A stretch of DNA of 64,000 bases, taken from the NCBI RefSeq assembly GCF_000020505.1, contig NC_011027.1, positions 790,001-854,000 on the forward strand. Direction: 5' to 3'. The stretch's first letter is position 1. The number at the start of each line of letters is the position of its first letter. Positions 10,871-18,437 of the stretch are shown one piece after another. The DNA comes from Chlorobaculum parvum NCIB 8327 (GTDB lineage: Bacteria; Bacteroidota; Chlorobiia; Chlorobiales; Chlorobiaceae). Below the pieces are notes generated by a model, which made no database searches, had not been told where the DNA came from, and was given only the letters and a program-made list of their open reading frames with translations. The position numbers and the translations under genes were made by a program.

Positions 10871-11350
10871 TCAGGCTACCGAACCGCTGGCCTTGAGCTT
10901 CTTTTCGTTATGCTTTTCAAGCAGCAGGCGAATGACGAACTGCGCCGCGTTGATGAGATAGCTCAGGTAGGCAAGATAGGCAGTCAGAATGAGAATGTTT
11001 TCCGCCGGTTTGATCCAGAAGAACAGAACAAAATAGGCGAGGTGCACAATCATGGCAATCGCGCTGCCGAAATCCTCCCAAAAGAACTCGTGCGCGAAGG
11101 CGAATTTTCCGAACACCTCAAGCTCGAAAAAGCCGCCGGTCACGAAGATCAGCACGAGCATGAAGGTCTTGAGCGCCACGAAAAAGGTCACCCACCAGAA
11201 ATCGGTGATCCAGATGCCTTGCGAATAGAGGTACGTGACCGTCAGACCGGCAAGGAAGATGAGGAACTGGATCGGCGCAAGAATCGCCTGCACGGTCGTC
11301 CATTTGGACGCATTTCTTTTTTCAAGCTGTTCCGGTGTATAACGAGGCAT
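10871..11350 (-). CDS. bchF: 3-vinyl (bacterio)chlorophyllide hydratase
   Basis: Hydrates the 3-vinyl group to 3-hydroxyethyl. The 159-residue integral membrane protein has about four hydrophobic segments and the family start YTPEQLEKRNASKWTTVQAI, followed by QFLIFLAGLTVTYLY. Green sulfur bacteria carry two homologues, BchF and BchV (the latter tied to bacteriochlorophyll c methylated species). The operon with bchC and bchX favours BchF, although sequence alone does not fully exclude BchV. The promoter is probably in the 70 bases upstream, which are AT-richer (for example ACTATATTC read on the minus strand). Confidence 0.92.
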   Translation of the reverse strand: MPRYTPEQLEKRNASKWTTVQAILAPIQFLIFLAGLTVTYLYSQGIWITDFWWVTFFVALKTFMLVLIFVTGGFFELEVFGKFAFAHEFFWEDFGSAIAMIVHLAYFVLFFWIKPAENILILTAYLAYLSYLINAAQFVIRLLLEKHNEKKLKASGSVA

Positions 11351-11538
11351 GATGGATGATCGGTTCAGTTCGGTGGATTAAAAGGGCACGCGGTGCGCGT
11401 CGAAACGACGGAGAATATAGTAAAAGCGGGGGAAATAGTTGAGAGTTGATGGTTGAATGTCTGGGAGTTGGGGAAAGGCGCGTGCGGATGGTCTCGGGGT
11501 TTCGTAGGGTGTGGTTCGCTAAGCGTCTGTGCTTTTTC

Positions 11539-11582
11539 CTGTCATTGCGAGGAGCGTAGCGATGTGGCAATTCAAGTGATTT
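11539..11582. repeat. Dispersed intergenic repeat, CATTGCGAGGAGCG family, copy 1
   Basis: Contains TCATTGCGAGGAGCGTAG followed by CGATGTGGCAATTC. A second copy with the same core lies at 33808-33849, TCATTGCGAGGAGCGTCG then GACGTGGCGATTC. Both are intergenic and imperfectly palindromic at the ends (CATTGC / GCAAT-like). Confidence 0.7.
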
Positions 11583-11751
11583 GCTTGAAAATCAGACGTG
11601 ATCTTCGTACCTATAATCTGTAAGCCATGCCGTCGGGCTTATTTTGTACCCCTTTCGAGACGGTTTTAGATGATCGTTGATGTTACGTTTGCTATGATAG
11701 ATCATTGATGTGTCCAGAAGTGCTTGACTGTTGTTCGTGAGATGAGATTGG

Positions 11752-11836
11752 AACAATAACACGCTACTTTGTTGCGCTTATTCGTCCAATGAGGCATGTA
11801 AGGCGCAATAGAGTAGCGCAGATAACTAAGTTGGCT
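11752..11836. other. attC-like structured site 1 (left boundary of a putative gene cassette)
   Basis: An AAC (11752-11754) and a GTTGGCT (11830-11836) bracket an imperfect palindrome of about 18 pairs (11763-11780 with 11799-11817, one bulge). Integron attC sites have this order: RYYYAAC, structured palindrome, GTTRRRY, with 54-150 bases in total. The boxes fit the consensus only in their AAC/GTT cores. No integrase gene is visible. Inference from structure. Confidence 0.4.
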
Positions 11837-11877
11837 ACAAAGCTAAAGATGAATATAGAAATTAATAATATATAATT

Positions 11878-12723
11878 ATGAATGAAAAAGAAAATATCGC
11901 AACATGGTTTAAATGGGGATTAACCACAATCGTTGTAATTGCTATAATTATTAAGTTATTACTAGCTGATATTGATATCAGTAAGATTCAATTCAATTTC
12001 ACTGACCTCTTGTCTTTAATATTAGCTTTGTTTGCTGTATGGATATCAATTAATTTTTACCATAAAAACAATGAGACAAGCAATAAATTTTACAACAACA
12101 CATATACGTTTACAAAAGACATCTCAGAAACTTTGGGTCGAATTGAGGAAAGGTTTGGTGAAAAGCTGGAATCATTGAAAGAAGAAAACAAATCATTATC
12201 CGGTCGAATAGACAAGTATTATTCCAACTTTCCTAAGACTGAAAAGGATGTTGAAAAAGATGCTAAAAAAGAACAAGAGGTCCAGAATAAATTAGAAAAA
12301 GAATTGCAAGAGCAAAAAGAATTATTAGACGCATTTACAAAAAAGTATAAAGTTGCCGAACAAGATAAAAATAAATTTATCGAGCAACTTGATATTAAAA
12401 ATCAGGAAGTAAATAGATTGCAGAGAAAATTAAAATTATTTGAAATTTCAAACAGACAAATAAGCGAAGAAATTGATGACAAATATGATATTCCATCAAG
12501 AATAATTAAATATTTTACAAGGAACCTAATTGAAAATAAAGATTTAAGAGAAATATTTGAATCTCAGGATGTGAGAAGAATAATGGAGGAATTTAATGTT
12601 TCATGCAAAAGATTTTCTCCAGGGTTTGTTCGTGATTTGGAAAAATATGACATGATAGATGAAAGCCATAACTTAACTGATAAAGGACTATCTATTTTCC
12701 TTGATATTACAAATCGTATATAA
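11878..12723 (+). CDS. AT-rich membrane/coiled-coil protein with winged-helix-like C-terminus
   Basis: A 281-residue protein I do not recognise. Two hydrophobic segments (about residues 12-30 and 40-60) are followed by a long charged coiled coil (about 75-200, rich in Glu and Lys). The C-terminal 80 residues include RRIMEEFNVSCKRFSPGF and then LTDKGLSIFLDI, a pattern resembling a winged-helix domain. Codon use is strongly AT-biased, unlike the GC-rich genes on both sides, which suggests acquisition by transfer. It is alone on the plus strand between two hairpin-forming sites with exactly matching boundary words, suggesting a mobile cassette. Function unknown; an accessory or defence-related role is only a guess. 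Confidence 0.75.
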   Translation: MNEKENIATWFKWGLTTIVVIAIIIKLLLADIDISKIQFNFTDLLSLILALFAVWISINFYHKNNETSNKFYNNTYTFTKDISETLGRIEERFGEKLESLKEENKSLSGRIDKYYSNFPKTEKDVEKDAKKEQEVQNKLEKELQEQKELLDAFTKKYKVAEQDKNKFIEQLDIKNQEVNRLQRKLKLFEISNRQISEEIDDKYDIPSRIIKYFTRNLIENKDLREIFESQDVRRIMEEFNVSCKRFSPGFVRDLEKYDMIDESHNLTDKGLSIFLDITNRI

Positions 12724-12731
12724 AGCTCAGT

Positions 12732-12861
12732 AGCCAACAAAGTGTAAATGCCATAAGGGTTTCAGAGGTATGCGAAGGTCAGAAGTCCGCTTTAACTCTT
12801 CGTGTAAATTGATAGGGAGTCACCCGCAATCCCTTACGGCACTTACACTCAACCGTTATCG
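12732..12861. other. attC-like structured site 2 (right boundary of the putative cassette)
   Basis: AGCCAAC (12732-12738) and GTTATCG (12855-12861) bracket a 22-base inverted repeat, arms 12741-12762 and 12828-12849, matching at 19 positions. Two of the three mismatches become G-T wobbles on the bottom strand, the strand recombined in known attC sites. AGCCAAC is the exact reverse complement of GTTGGCT at the left boundary, as expected when a cassette's own R'' box and its left end belong to one circular attC. A large terminator-like hairpin is the alternative. Confidence 0.45.
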
Positions 12862-12971
12862 AAAAAAATCTTAAAAGTTAGCTATAGCGCAAACCTTAAA
12901 CGTCATAAGAGAGATGACTTCTGCATGTTTCTGAAAATGCACAGTTGCTCGTTTGTATGGCGTTGATTTCA

Positions 12972-14660
12972 TCAATTCTTCTTCACCTTCCAGTCATACA
13001 TATTTCCGAGCGTGTAGAGCAGGCTTAGCTTGACGTTCTGCACTCGCGGGCTGAATCCTTCCAGCTCATCGTAATAATACAGGAAGGTTCTCGGCTGCTC
13101 GTTGGCGAGAATCTGCTGGTAATCTTTCCAGAGCTTGAGTTGCTCGGCTTTGGGGAGCGGGCCGGTGAGTTTGGCGACGACGCGGTCGAGTTCGGCGTTC
13201 TGGAAGGCTGAGGAGTTGAAGGGTTTTTTCTCAAAATCCGAGCCCCAGATGACGAGCTGGAAGGGGAGCGTTTCGGCGGCGAGGCCAGACAGCGCGGCGT
13301 CGTAGCGGTACTCGTTCTGGTTCTTGTTGAACATGAGGGTTTCGTCGAACTTCAGCTTGCAGTCGATGCCGATTTCGCGGAGGTTCTGCTGGATGATCGT
13401 TGCCGCGTAGTTGCGCCTCGGGTTGCCGGTGGGCGCGGCGAGTTCGAATGAGAACTTCAACCCGTTTTTCTGCAAAATGCCGTCCGGCCCCGGCGTCCAG
13501 CCAGCCTCTTTGAGCAGGGCGAGCGCCTTATCGGGGTCATACGCGTAGGAGGGCAGCGATGTGTCGATGATCGAGGTGTAGGCGGGCGAGAGCGTGGTGT
13601 TGACGATGGTTGCGTGCTTCGGTCCCATGAAGCCGTCGATGATCGCCTGCCGGTCGATGGCGTAGGTCATGGCCTGCCGCACGCGGCGGTCGCCGAAAAA
13701 GCGATTCGGCTCGATCTTCTTGCCATTGCGCCACGCCGCGCCGTCGATGTTCAGCCAGACGACGCTATCAAAGTAGCGGTCGGCCACCGGGATGATCGCT
13801 ATTTCCGGGTTGCTTTTCGCCAGCTCCGCGGCGTCTTTCGGGTTGATGCCGCCCGCCGATACGAGCGCGTCGATCTGACCAGATTTGAGCATCGCGAGCC
13901 GCGTGGTGTACTCCGGCACCACCATGAATGTGAGCGTCGGCGAGGCTGCCGGATGGGGCAGCACCGAGGTCGGATTCGATTCGAGCACCAGCTTCGATTG
14001 CCGCTGCCACTCCTTGACCTTGAACGGGCCTGCACCCACGATTGGCAGGGTGGCGGCCTGCTGGCGGATCTGTTCCGGCTTGATGTCGCGGAAAAGGTGT
14101 TCGGCTACCGGCATCAGGTCGTTGAAGTGGTCGAGCACAATGCTTTCGGCCATCGGTTTGTTGAAGTGCAGCACCAGCGTTTTGTCGTCCGGAGTCTCGA
14201 CTGCTTTGTCGAAATCGACCGAGCCGTCAGGCTTGAGCAACAGGTCGTACAGGTAGTCCTGACGACTGCTTGCCACGTTCGGGTCGGCATACAGGCGGTA
14301 GGAAAAACTGAAGTCCTTCGAGGTGAGCGGCTTGCCATCCTCCCAGACCGCCTTTTCGTTCAGGTGGAACGTCACGTTTCGGCCATCCGGCGTAAACTCC
14401 CAGCTTTCGGCGGCTCCCGGTTCGTAATTGATCGTGCCATTCTTTTCGTCAAACGTAGGGCGGAAGAGCGTCGGATAGATCATCGTGCACAGCTCGCGGG
14501 AGAGCGAGAGCTGGATGAGCAGGGGATTGAGGTGGTCGAAATCGGCTGAGACGGCAACCACGATGGTGTTATTGCGCGACGTATCGGACGATTTGGAGCC
14601 GCATGCACCAAGCAGCGTCGCGAAGAGAAGGGTGAGGATGGTGAACAGCGATTTTCGCAT
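12972..14660 (-). CDS. ABC-type peptide/oligopeptide-binding lipoprotein (SBP family 5)
   Basis: A 562-residue extracytoplasmic solute-binding protein related to OppA/DppA. It begins with a lipoprotein signal peptide whose lipobox LLGAC places the lipidated cysteine at C20. The mature part has the family pattern: an N-terminal SADFDHLNPLLIQ region, ESWEFTPDGRNVTFHLNEKAVWEDGKP split around residue 85, and a C-terminal FNKNQNEYRYDAALSG lobe. It should bind a peptide or similar solute in the periplasm and deliver it to an ABC permease. No permease or ATPase gene is adjacent, so it works with components elsewhere. Located upstream of bchF and next to bshB1; ligand unknown. Confidence 0.9.
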   Translation of the reverse strand: MRKSLFTILTLLFATLLGACGSKSSDTSRNNTIVVAVSADFDHLNPLLIQLSLSRELCTMIYPTLFRPTFDEKNGTINYEPGAAESWEFTPDGRNVTFHLNEKAVWEDGKPLTSKDFSFSYRLYADPNVASSRQDYLYDLLLKPDGSVDFDKAVETPDDKTLVLHFNKPMAESIVLDHFNDLMPVAEHLFRDIKPEQIRQQAATLPIVGAGPFKVKEWQRQSKLVLESNPTSVLPHPAASPTLTFMVVPEYTTRLAMLKSGQIDALVSAGGINPKDAAELAKSNPEIAIIPVADRYFDSVVWLNIDGAAWRNGKKIEPNRFFGDRRVRQAMTYAIDRQAIIDGFMGPKHATIVNTTLSPAYTSIIDTSLPSYAYDPDKALALLKEAGWTPGPDGILQKNGLKFSFELAAPTGNPRRNYAATIIQQNLREIGIDCKLKFDETLMFNKNQNEYRYDAALSGLAAETLPFQLVIWGSDFEKKPFNSSAFQNAELDRVVAKLTGPLPKAEQLKLWKDYQQILANEQPRTFLYYYDELEGFSPRVQNVKLSLLYTLGNMYDWKVKKN

Positions 14661-14699
14661 GGTGTCGTCTCGGGTTATTTCGATTAAGCTGGCCTTTGT

Positions 14700-15446
14700 T
14701 CAGTTGCCGGGTTTGAACACTTCCGTGAAGCGGTCGATGCCGAGCACGCCGTGCAGCAGGAAGCCTTCGCCGTACATCACGCCGATCTGCTCGCCGAGGG
14801 AGCGGGCGCGCGCTTCAAGTCCTGGCAGGAACTCCTTGCGGTTGATCATCGTGACCGGCTGGTTGCTGTTCTCGTCACGCTGGAACTGCGAGCCGAACGC
14901 CAGCACGCCTTGCCGCGACCGCTCGAAGGTCGAGGAGACATCGACAATGATCTCCGGCTCGGTTTGCTTGAACTGGATATAGTACAGCAGGTGTTTCGGT
15001 CGATGTGCCTGTTGTGGGACGCCGTTCTCGACGGTTTCGATTTTGCGCAGACCCGCGTAGAAACAGGCGTCGCTGATCAGCCGCGAGGCTTTCATATGGT
15101 CGGGGTGGCGTTCGTCGGGCGGGTTGCTGAAAACCGTGTCGGGCCGGTATTTGCGGATGATTCGGATGAGTTCGTGCAGGTTCTCTTTGGTGTAGAACAG
15201 CTCCGAGTCGCCGAAGTCCAGCGCTTCACGAGCCACGTAGCCCATCTTTTCAGCCGCCAGCAGGGCCTCTTTCCGGCGGGTCTCTGGTGTGCCCGCCGTG
15301 CCCATCTCGCCCTTCGTGAGGTCGCAGACGGCTACGCGGCGGCCTTCGTCCATGATTTTCAGCAGCGTGGCTCCGCAGGCCAGCTCGACGTCGTCAGGGT
15401 GCGCTCCGAAAGCGAGGGCGTAAACAGGTTCGATGGGTGCGCTCAA
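14700..15446 (-). CDS. bshB1: Bacillithiol biosynthesis deacetylase BshB1 (PIG-L family)
   Basis: Removes the acetyl group from GlcNAc-malate in bacillithiol synthesis. The 248-residue protein has the PIG-L zinc motif GAHPDDVE (residues 14-21), the BshB1-like segment DLTKGEMGTAGTPETR and the second motif DERHPDHMKAS. Green sulfur bacteria are known to make N-methyl-bacillithiol as their main low-molecular-weight thiol, so this assignment fits the organism. BshA and BshC are not in the window. It is divergent from dut across about 75 bases. A generic PIG-L deacetylase is the only alternative. Confidence 0.9.
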   Translation of the reverse strand: MSAPIEPVYALAFGAHPDDVELACGATLLKIMDEGRRVAVCDLTKGEMGTAGTPETRRKEALLAAEKMGYVAREALDFGDSELFYTKENLHELIRIIRKYRPDTVFSNPPDERHPDHMKASRLISDACFYAGLRKIETVENGVPQQAHRPKHLLYYIQFKQTEPEIIVDVSSTFERSRQGVLAFGSQFQRDENSNQPVTMINRKEFLPGLEARARSLGEQIGVMYGEGFLLHGVLGIDRFTEVFKPGN

Positions 15447-15520
15447 GGTAGGGTTTGTTTATATTGCGGCTGAGTAACCATCAGGCCCTTCCGGGCTTCA
15501 AGCAACTTCAGCCATAGTCG

Positions 15521-15973
15521 ATGATCAAAGTAAAAATAGTTCGCCTGAAAGAAAAGGCAAGCCTGCCGGCTTATGCCACTGCTCACGCTGCGGGAATGGA
15601 TGTTTCCGCCTGCCTCGATGCTCCAGTCACCCTCGAACCCTCATCGTCCGCGCTTATTCCCACCGGCCTCGCCATCGAGCTGCCCGAGGGATACGAGGCG
15701 CAGCTTCGCCCGAGGAGCGGGCTGGCACTTCGCCACCTCATCTCGCTGCCCAATTCGCCTGCAACCATCGATGCTGATTATCGCGGCGAAGTCGGGGTTA
15801 TTCTCATCAATCACGGACGCGAGCCGTTTACGGTCAATCACGGCGACCGCATCGCGCAGATGGTCGTCTCAAAGGTTGATCGCGTCGCGTTCGAGGAGGT
15901 CGATTCACTGTCCGATACGGAGCGCGGGGAAGGGGGATTCGGTCACACCGGCGTGGCCTCGAAAGCCGAGTAA
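15521..15973 (+). CDS. dut: Deoxyuridine 5'-triphosphate nucleotidohydrolase
   Basis: Hydrolyses dUTP to dUMP and pyrophosphate, keeping uracil out of DNA and supplying dTMP synthesis. All five trimeric dUTPase motifs are visible in 150 residues: [15 protein letters not shown], the third motif with [23 protein letters not shown], and the C-terminal [10 protein letters not shown]. Normal length and start. Single gene, convergent with csmH across a 205-base gap that contains a structured segment and a terminator. Confidence 0.97.
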   Translation: MIKVKIVRLKEKASLPAYATAHAAGMDVSACLDAPVTLEPSSSALIPTGLAIELPEGYEAQLRPRSGLALRHLISLPNSPATIDADYRGEVGVILINHGREPFTVNHGDRIAQMVVSKVDRVAFEEVDSLSDTERGEGGFGHTGVASKAE

Positions 15974-16041
15974 GCGATCCGGTTGATCTGACGGATCTGA
16001 CTGATCGGGTGCAACGATTTCTCTGTTGCCAATTCCCAGTA

Positions 16042-16110
16042 GGGGGGCGCGAACCACCCGCATAAGGTTACGCGGTCATGCTACCGTTGCCAGGCACACG
16101 CCATGCGCCC
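16042..16110. ncRNA. Structured intergenic segment, candidate small RNA
   Basis: The arms GGGCGC (16045-16050) and GCGCCC (16105-16110) can close a multi-branched fold enclosing an inner hairpin (CCGCAT / ACGCGG around 16058-16074) and a second, weaker one. It sits between convergent dut and csmH, directly before the hairpin at 16118-16152, and is unlike either gene. It lacks the GGAA-loop signature of signal recognition particle RNA. Strand and function are unknown. Confidence 0.3.
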
Positions 16111-16117
16111 TTGCAAT

Positions 16118-16152
16118 GCAAAAGGGCGAGGTTTTTAGCCCCGCCCTTTTGC
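16118..16152. terminator. Bidirectional terminator between dut and csmH
   Basis: A perfect 11-base inverted repeat, GCAAAAGGGCG (16118-16128) with CGCCCTTTTGC (16142-16152). The T-run lies within the arms on either strand, so it can serve both converging genes. Confidence 0.75.
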
Positions 16153-16178
16153 GATTGATCGCCTTTTGGTATGCAGCG

Positions 16179-16808
16179 TTACGCTTCCGGTTTCTTTTCC
16201 GGAGCTGGTGCCGTTGCCGGTTTCGTCTCTCCCGCCGGAGCTGGAGCCGGAGCTTTGGGCGCTGAATGTGTTACCGGAATTTCCCTGGCCTGCTTCCGGG
16301 GTTCGTCGCTGCTTCCGGAGCCCATCATGAACGGGGGCTGCATTCCCTGCGAAAAGACCATGCCGGTAAGCTGGTTGATGCCTGCGCTGACGTTGTCGAA
16401 CAGATCCTTGACCTGGTTGGAGTTGACCGTCGAGTTCAGGTTGGAAATCATGCCTGCCCAGAACTTGCCCAGCTCGTTGAACGAGTTCTGGAGCTGCTCG
16501 GAGTTCAGGGTGCTGGTGACGCCCTCGATGAGCTGGCCCGAGACCGAATTGACATTGTCGATAATGCCTTTGACCTGATCGGAGTTGATGGTCGTGTTAA
16601 CGCCTTCCATAATCTGGCCGGTGGCCGAGCTGACCGTGTTGATCATGCCCTGAACCGACTCGATGGTCGAATCGATCAGAATGCCCATGTTGCCGATCAA
16701 ATGAGCCATGTCGCCGTTGCCGGCATTGGTCTCCTGTGGTTGAACCGCCGGTTTGGGCGCTCCGGGAGCAGCTCCTGCGGCGGGTTTGCTGGTTTCTTCG
16801 TTAGCCAT
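16179..16808 (-). CDS. csmH: Chlorosome envelope protein, CsmH-type, with three 27-residue repeats
   Basis: A 209-residue protein of the chlorosome envelope. It begins with an Ala/Pro-rich segment (1-30) and ends with a Pro/Ala/Lys-rich tail (about 180-209). Between them is an amphipathic helical core with exact 27-residue periodicity: NSDQVK at 75, NSEQLQ at 102 and NSNQVK at 129, each followed by a hydrophobic/Asn pattern. A degenerate earlier unit starts near residue 48. No cysteine cluster or transmembrane helix. I call CsmH from length, composition and position near crtQ and the bch operon; the CsmH match is from memory of the family, so the exact name is less certain than the chlorosome assignment. 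Confidence 0.72.
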   Translation of the reverse strand: MANEETSKPAAGAAPGAPKPAVQPQETNAGNGDMAHLIGNMGILIDSTIESVQGMINTVSSATGQIMEGVNTTINSDQVKGIIDNVNSVSGQLIEGVTSTLNSEQLQNSFNELGKFWAGMISNLNSTVNSNQVKDLFDNVSAGINQLTGMVFSQGMQPPFMMGSGSSDEPRKQAREIPVTHSAPKAPAPAPAGETKPATAPAPEKKPEA

Positions 16809-16978
16809 GATAGATGATGTTTGAAGAGTGTGATATAAAGGGTTTTTCCTGATGAAGCACGTAGCTTCCGGTTGGACGTTATATGGTGTAAATATAGTTA
16901 TAAATAATCTAAAAAACGCGTCGTTACAGGTGTTGAACTGAGCTGGAAAAGATAGAAATGCGGGCGAGGAGGAGGCTC

Positions 16979-17674
16979 TTAACTGACTGAATTCCGGTAA
17001 AATTCCCGGATGTCGTCCTGGCTGAATCCGAGAGCGTACATCAGGTGGATGGTGCCGAAAATGGCTTGCAGCCGAACGGTGCCGTTGGCATGATATTTTC
17101 TGGCCGAGGTGGTGACTGTGGAGTCGAGAATGTGGAATTCGGTTTGACGCTGAATCCGCTCGATGATGTCGATGTCCTCCATAATCTGCATCCGCTCGTC
17201 GAAACCGCCGATCCGCTCGAACAGCTCCCGCGTGATGAACAGCGACTGGTCGCCGCCCCGGCAGATGGTGAGGGGGAATTGCGTGAACCAGCCGTAGAGC
17301 TGCATGAGCCAGTCGGGATCGTCAAAAGTCATCCGGAAGCATCCGGCTTCGAAGCCGCGTTCGACCGCCGACAGGATGTCGTTGCAGAACGATGGCGGCG
17401 GAACGGTGTCGGCGTGCAGGAAGTAGAGAATCGAGCCTTTTGCAAGTTTTGCCCCAGTGTTCATCTGGATGGCGCGTCCCTTTTCCGAGTGGCAGACGGT
17501 GACCGGAAAGGCGCTGGCGAGTTCGGCGGTGCGGTCGTCTCCCGAGACGCTGACGATGATTTCGGTGTCGCTTCGTCCAGCCGTCAACCCGAGCAGCATT
17601 TCAAGCGTTTTGGCAATGGTCGCCTCTTCGTTCCAGGCCGGTATGATGATGCTCAGCTTTGTTTCGGAGTCCAT
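16979..17674 (-). CDS. Family 2 glycosyltransferase (TIGR04283-type)
   Basis: A GT-A fold transferase of 231 residues, started at the ATG at 17674 (MDSETKLSIIIPAWNEEATI). It shows the nucleotide-sugar-binding N-terminus, the metal-site variant FLHADTVPP and the acceptor-site GGFDERMQIMEDIDI. It overlaps the upstream DUF2064 gene by 22 bases. This GT2 plus DUF2064 pair recurs in many bacteria and probably acts on one small glycoconjugate or lipid, but the sugar and acceptor are unknown. Confidence 0.85.
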   Translation of the reverse strand: MDSETKLSIIIPAWNEEATIAKTLEMLLGLTAGRSDTEIIVSVSGDDRTAELASAFPVTVCHSEKGRAIQMNTGAKLAKGSILYFLHADTVPPPSFCNDILSAVERGFEAGCFRMTFDDPDWLMQLYGWFTQFPLTICRGGDQSLFITRELFERIGGFDERMQIMEDIDIIERIQRQTEFHILDSTVTTSARKYHANGTVRLQAIFGTIHLMYALGFSQDDIREFYRNSVS

Positions 17675-18270
17675 AAGCTGCTGGCTTTGAGGTCGTCGAT
17701 GGTGTCGATGTCCGAGAGCGCCGGGAGCAGGTCGCACGATTTGCCATGCTCGCGCACAATGCGCTGCGAATCGTTCAGCACGGATGAGGTGCTCCATATC
17801 CTGCCGAGGAACAACTCCGGAAATGGACGCTTCAGCGCGACAAGGTAGAAACCGCCGTCGCGTGCCGGGCCGAGCACGACATCGCTCGTTTCGAGCTTCG
17901 TGAACGCGAGATCGAGAATGAACGGGCTGAGTTCCGGGCAGTCGGTGCCGATCAGCGCGATGCGGCTGAAGCCGAGCGAAAAGCCTTTCACAAAAGCGCG
18001 GTGCATCCGTTCGCCGAGGTCGCTGCCTTGCTGGAGCCATGCTTCCGTGTCGGGGGCAAGCAAGAGGTCAGTGTTGGGGATGAAGTCCGAGTAGGCGATG
18101 GCTTTCGATGCGTCGATGCCTGTTGTCGCCTGCTTGGTTAACTCCCGAAGCTGCTCATAGATTCTCAGTGCTTCGGCGTCACCGATTGACGCGGCAAGTC
18201 GTGTTTTGACCCATCCGGCGACAGGGTTTTTTGAAAAGACGATCAGCAGTTTGTCATTTCGGCTTTTCAT
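17653..18270 (-). CDS. DUF2064 nucleotidyltransferase-like protein (TIGR04282 family)
   Basis: A 205-residue protein related to CofC and other GT-A nucleotidyltransferases. Key segments are the N-terminal LLIVFSKNPVAGWVKTRL, which resembles the nucleotide-binding loop, GTDCPELSP in the middle, and LGPARDGGFYLVAL, the family signature. It overlaps the start of the GT2 gene by 22 bases, so the two are co-translated and likely act together. Substrate not predictable from sequence. Confidence 0.85.
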   Translation of the reverse strand: MKSRNDKLLIVFSKNPVAGWVKTRLAASIGDAEALRIYEQLRELTKQATTGIDASKAIAYSDFIPNTDLLLAPDTEAWLQQGSDLGERMHRAFVKGFSLGFSRIALIGTDCPELSPFILDLAFTKLETSDVVLGPARDGGFYLVALKRPFPELFLGRIWSTSSVLNDSQRIVREHGKSCDLLPALSDIDTIDDLKASSLWTPKQS

Positions 18271-18303
18271 GCGAGGCTCTCCGGGAGGTTGTCGATTTCG
18301 GTT

Positions 18304-18392
18304 GTAGGGGCGAACCTATGTGTTCGCCCCGCCTTCAAGGCACATCGCGACACCATCGCATGGGAAGGGCAGACACGCAGGTCTGCCCCTAC
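18304..18392. repeat. Dispersed palindromic repeat, GTAGGGG...CCCCTAC family, copy 1
   Basis: The left unit begins GTAGGGGCGAAC (18304) and closes with GTTCGCCCC. The right unit, GGGCAGACACGCAGGTCTGC, ends CCCCTAC (18392). Each unit is itself a hairpin, and the outer words GTAGGGG and CCCCTAC are inverted. A second element of the same design lies at 25376-25456. Confidence 0.75.
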
Positions 18393-18437
18393 AGAATGTG
18401 GTTGTAAAACACCTGCCCGCCCCTACGGGAATCTCTC

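Larger units (their letters stand above)
11351..11877. other. Intergenic stretch before the AT-rich cassette gene
   Basis: No credible gene. It holds the probable bchF promoter (about 11351-11440), a dispersed-repeat copy at 11539-11582, an AT-richer stretch with no recognised content, and a strong imperfect hairpin (arms 11763-11780 and 11799-11817) that forms the core of the first attC-like site. Confidence 0.6.

Noticed and set aside
16042-16110. Signal recognition particle RNA
   Set aside because: The apical GGAA loop and flanking conserved bases of SRP RNA are absent on both strands.
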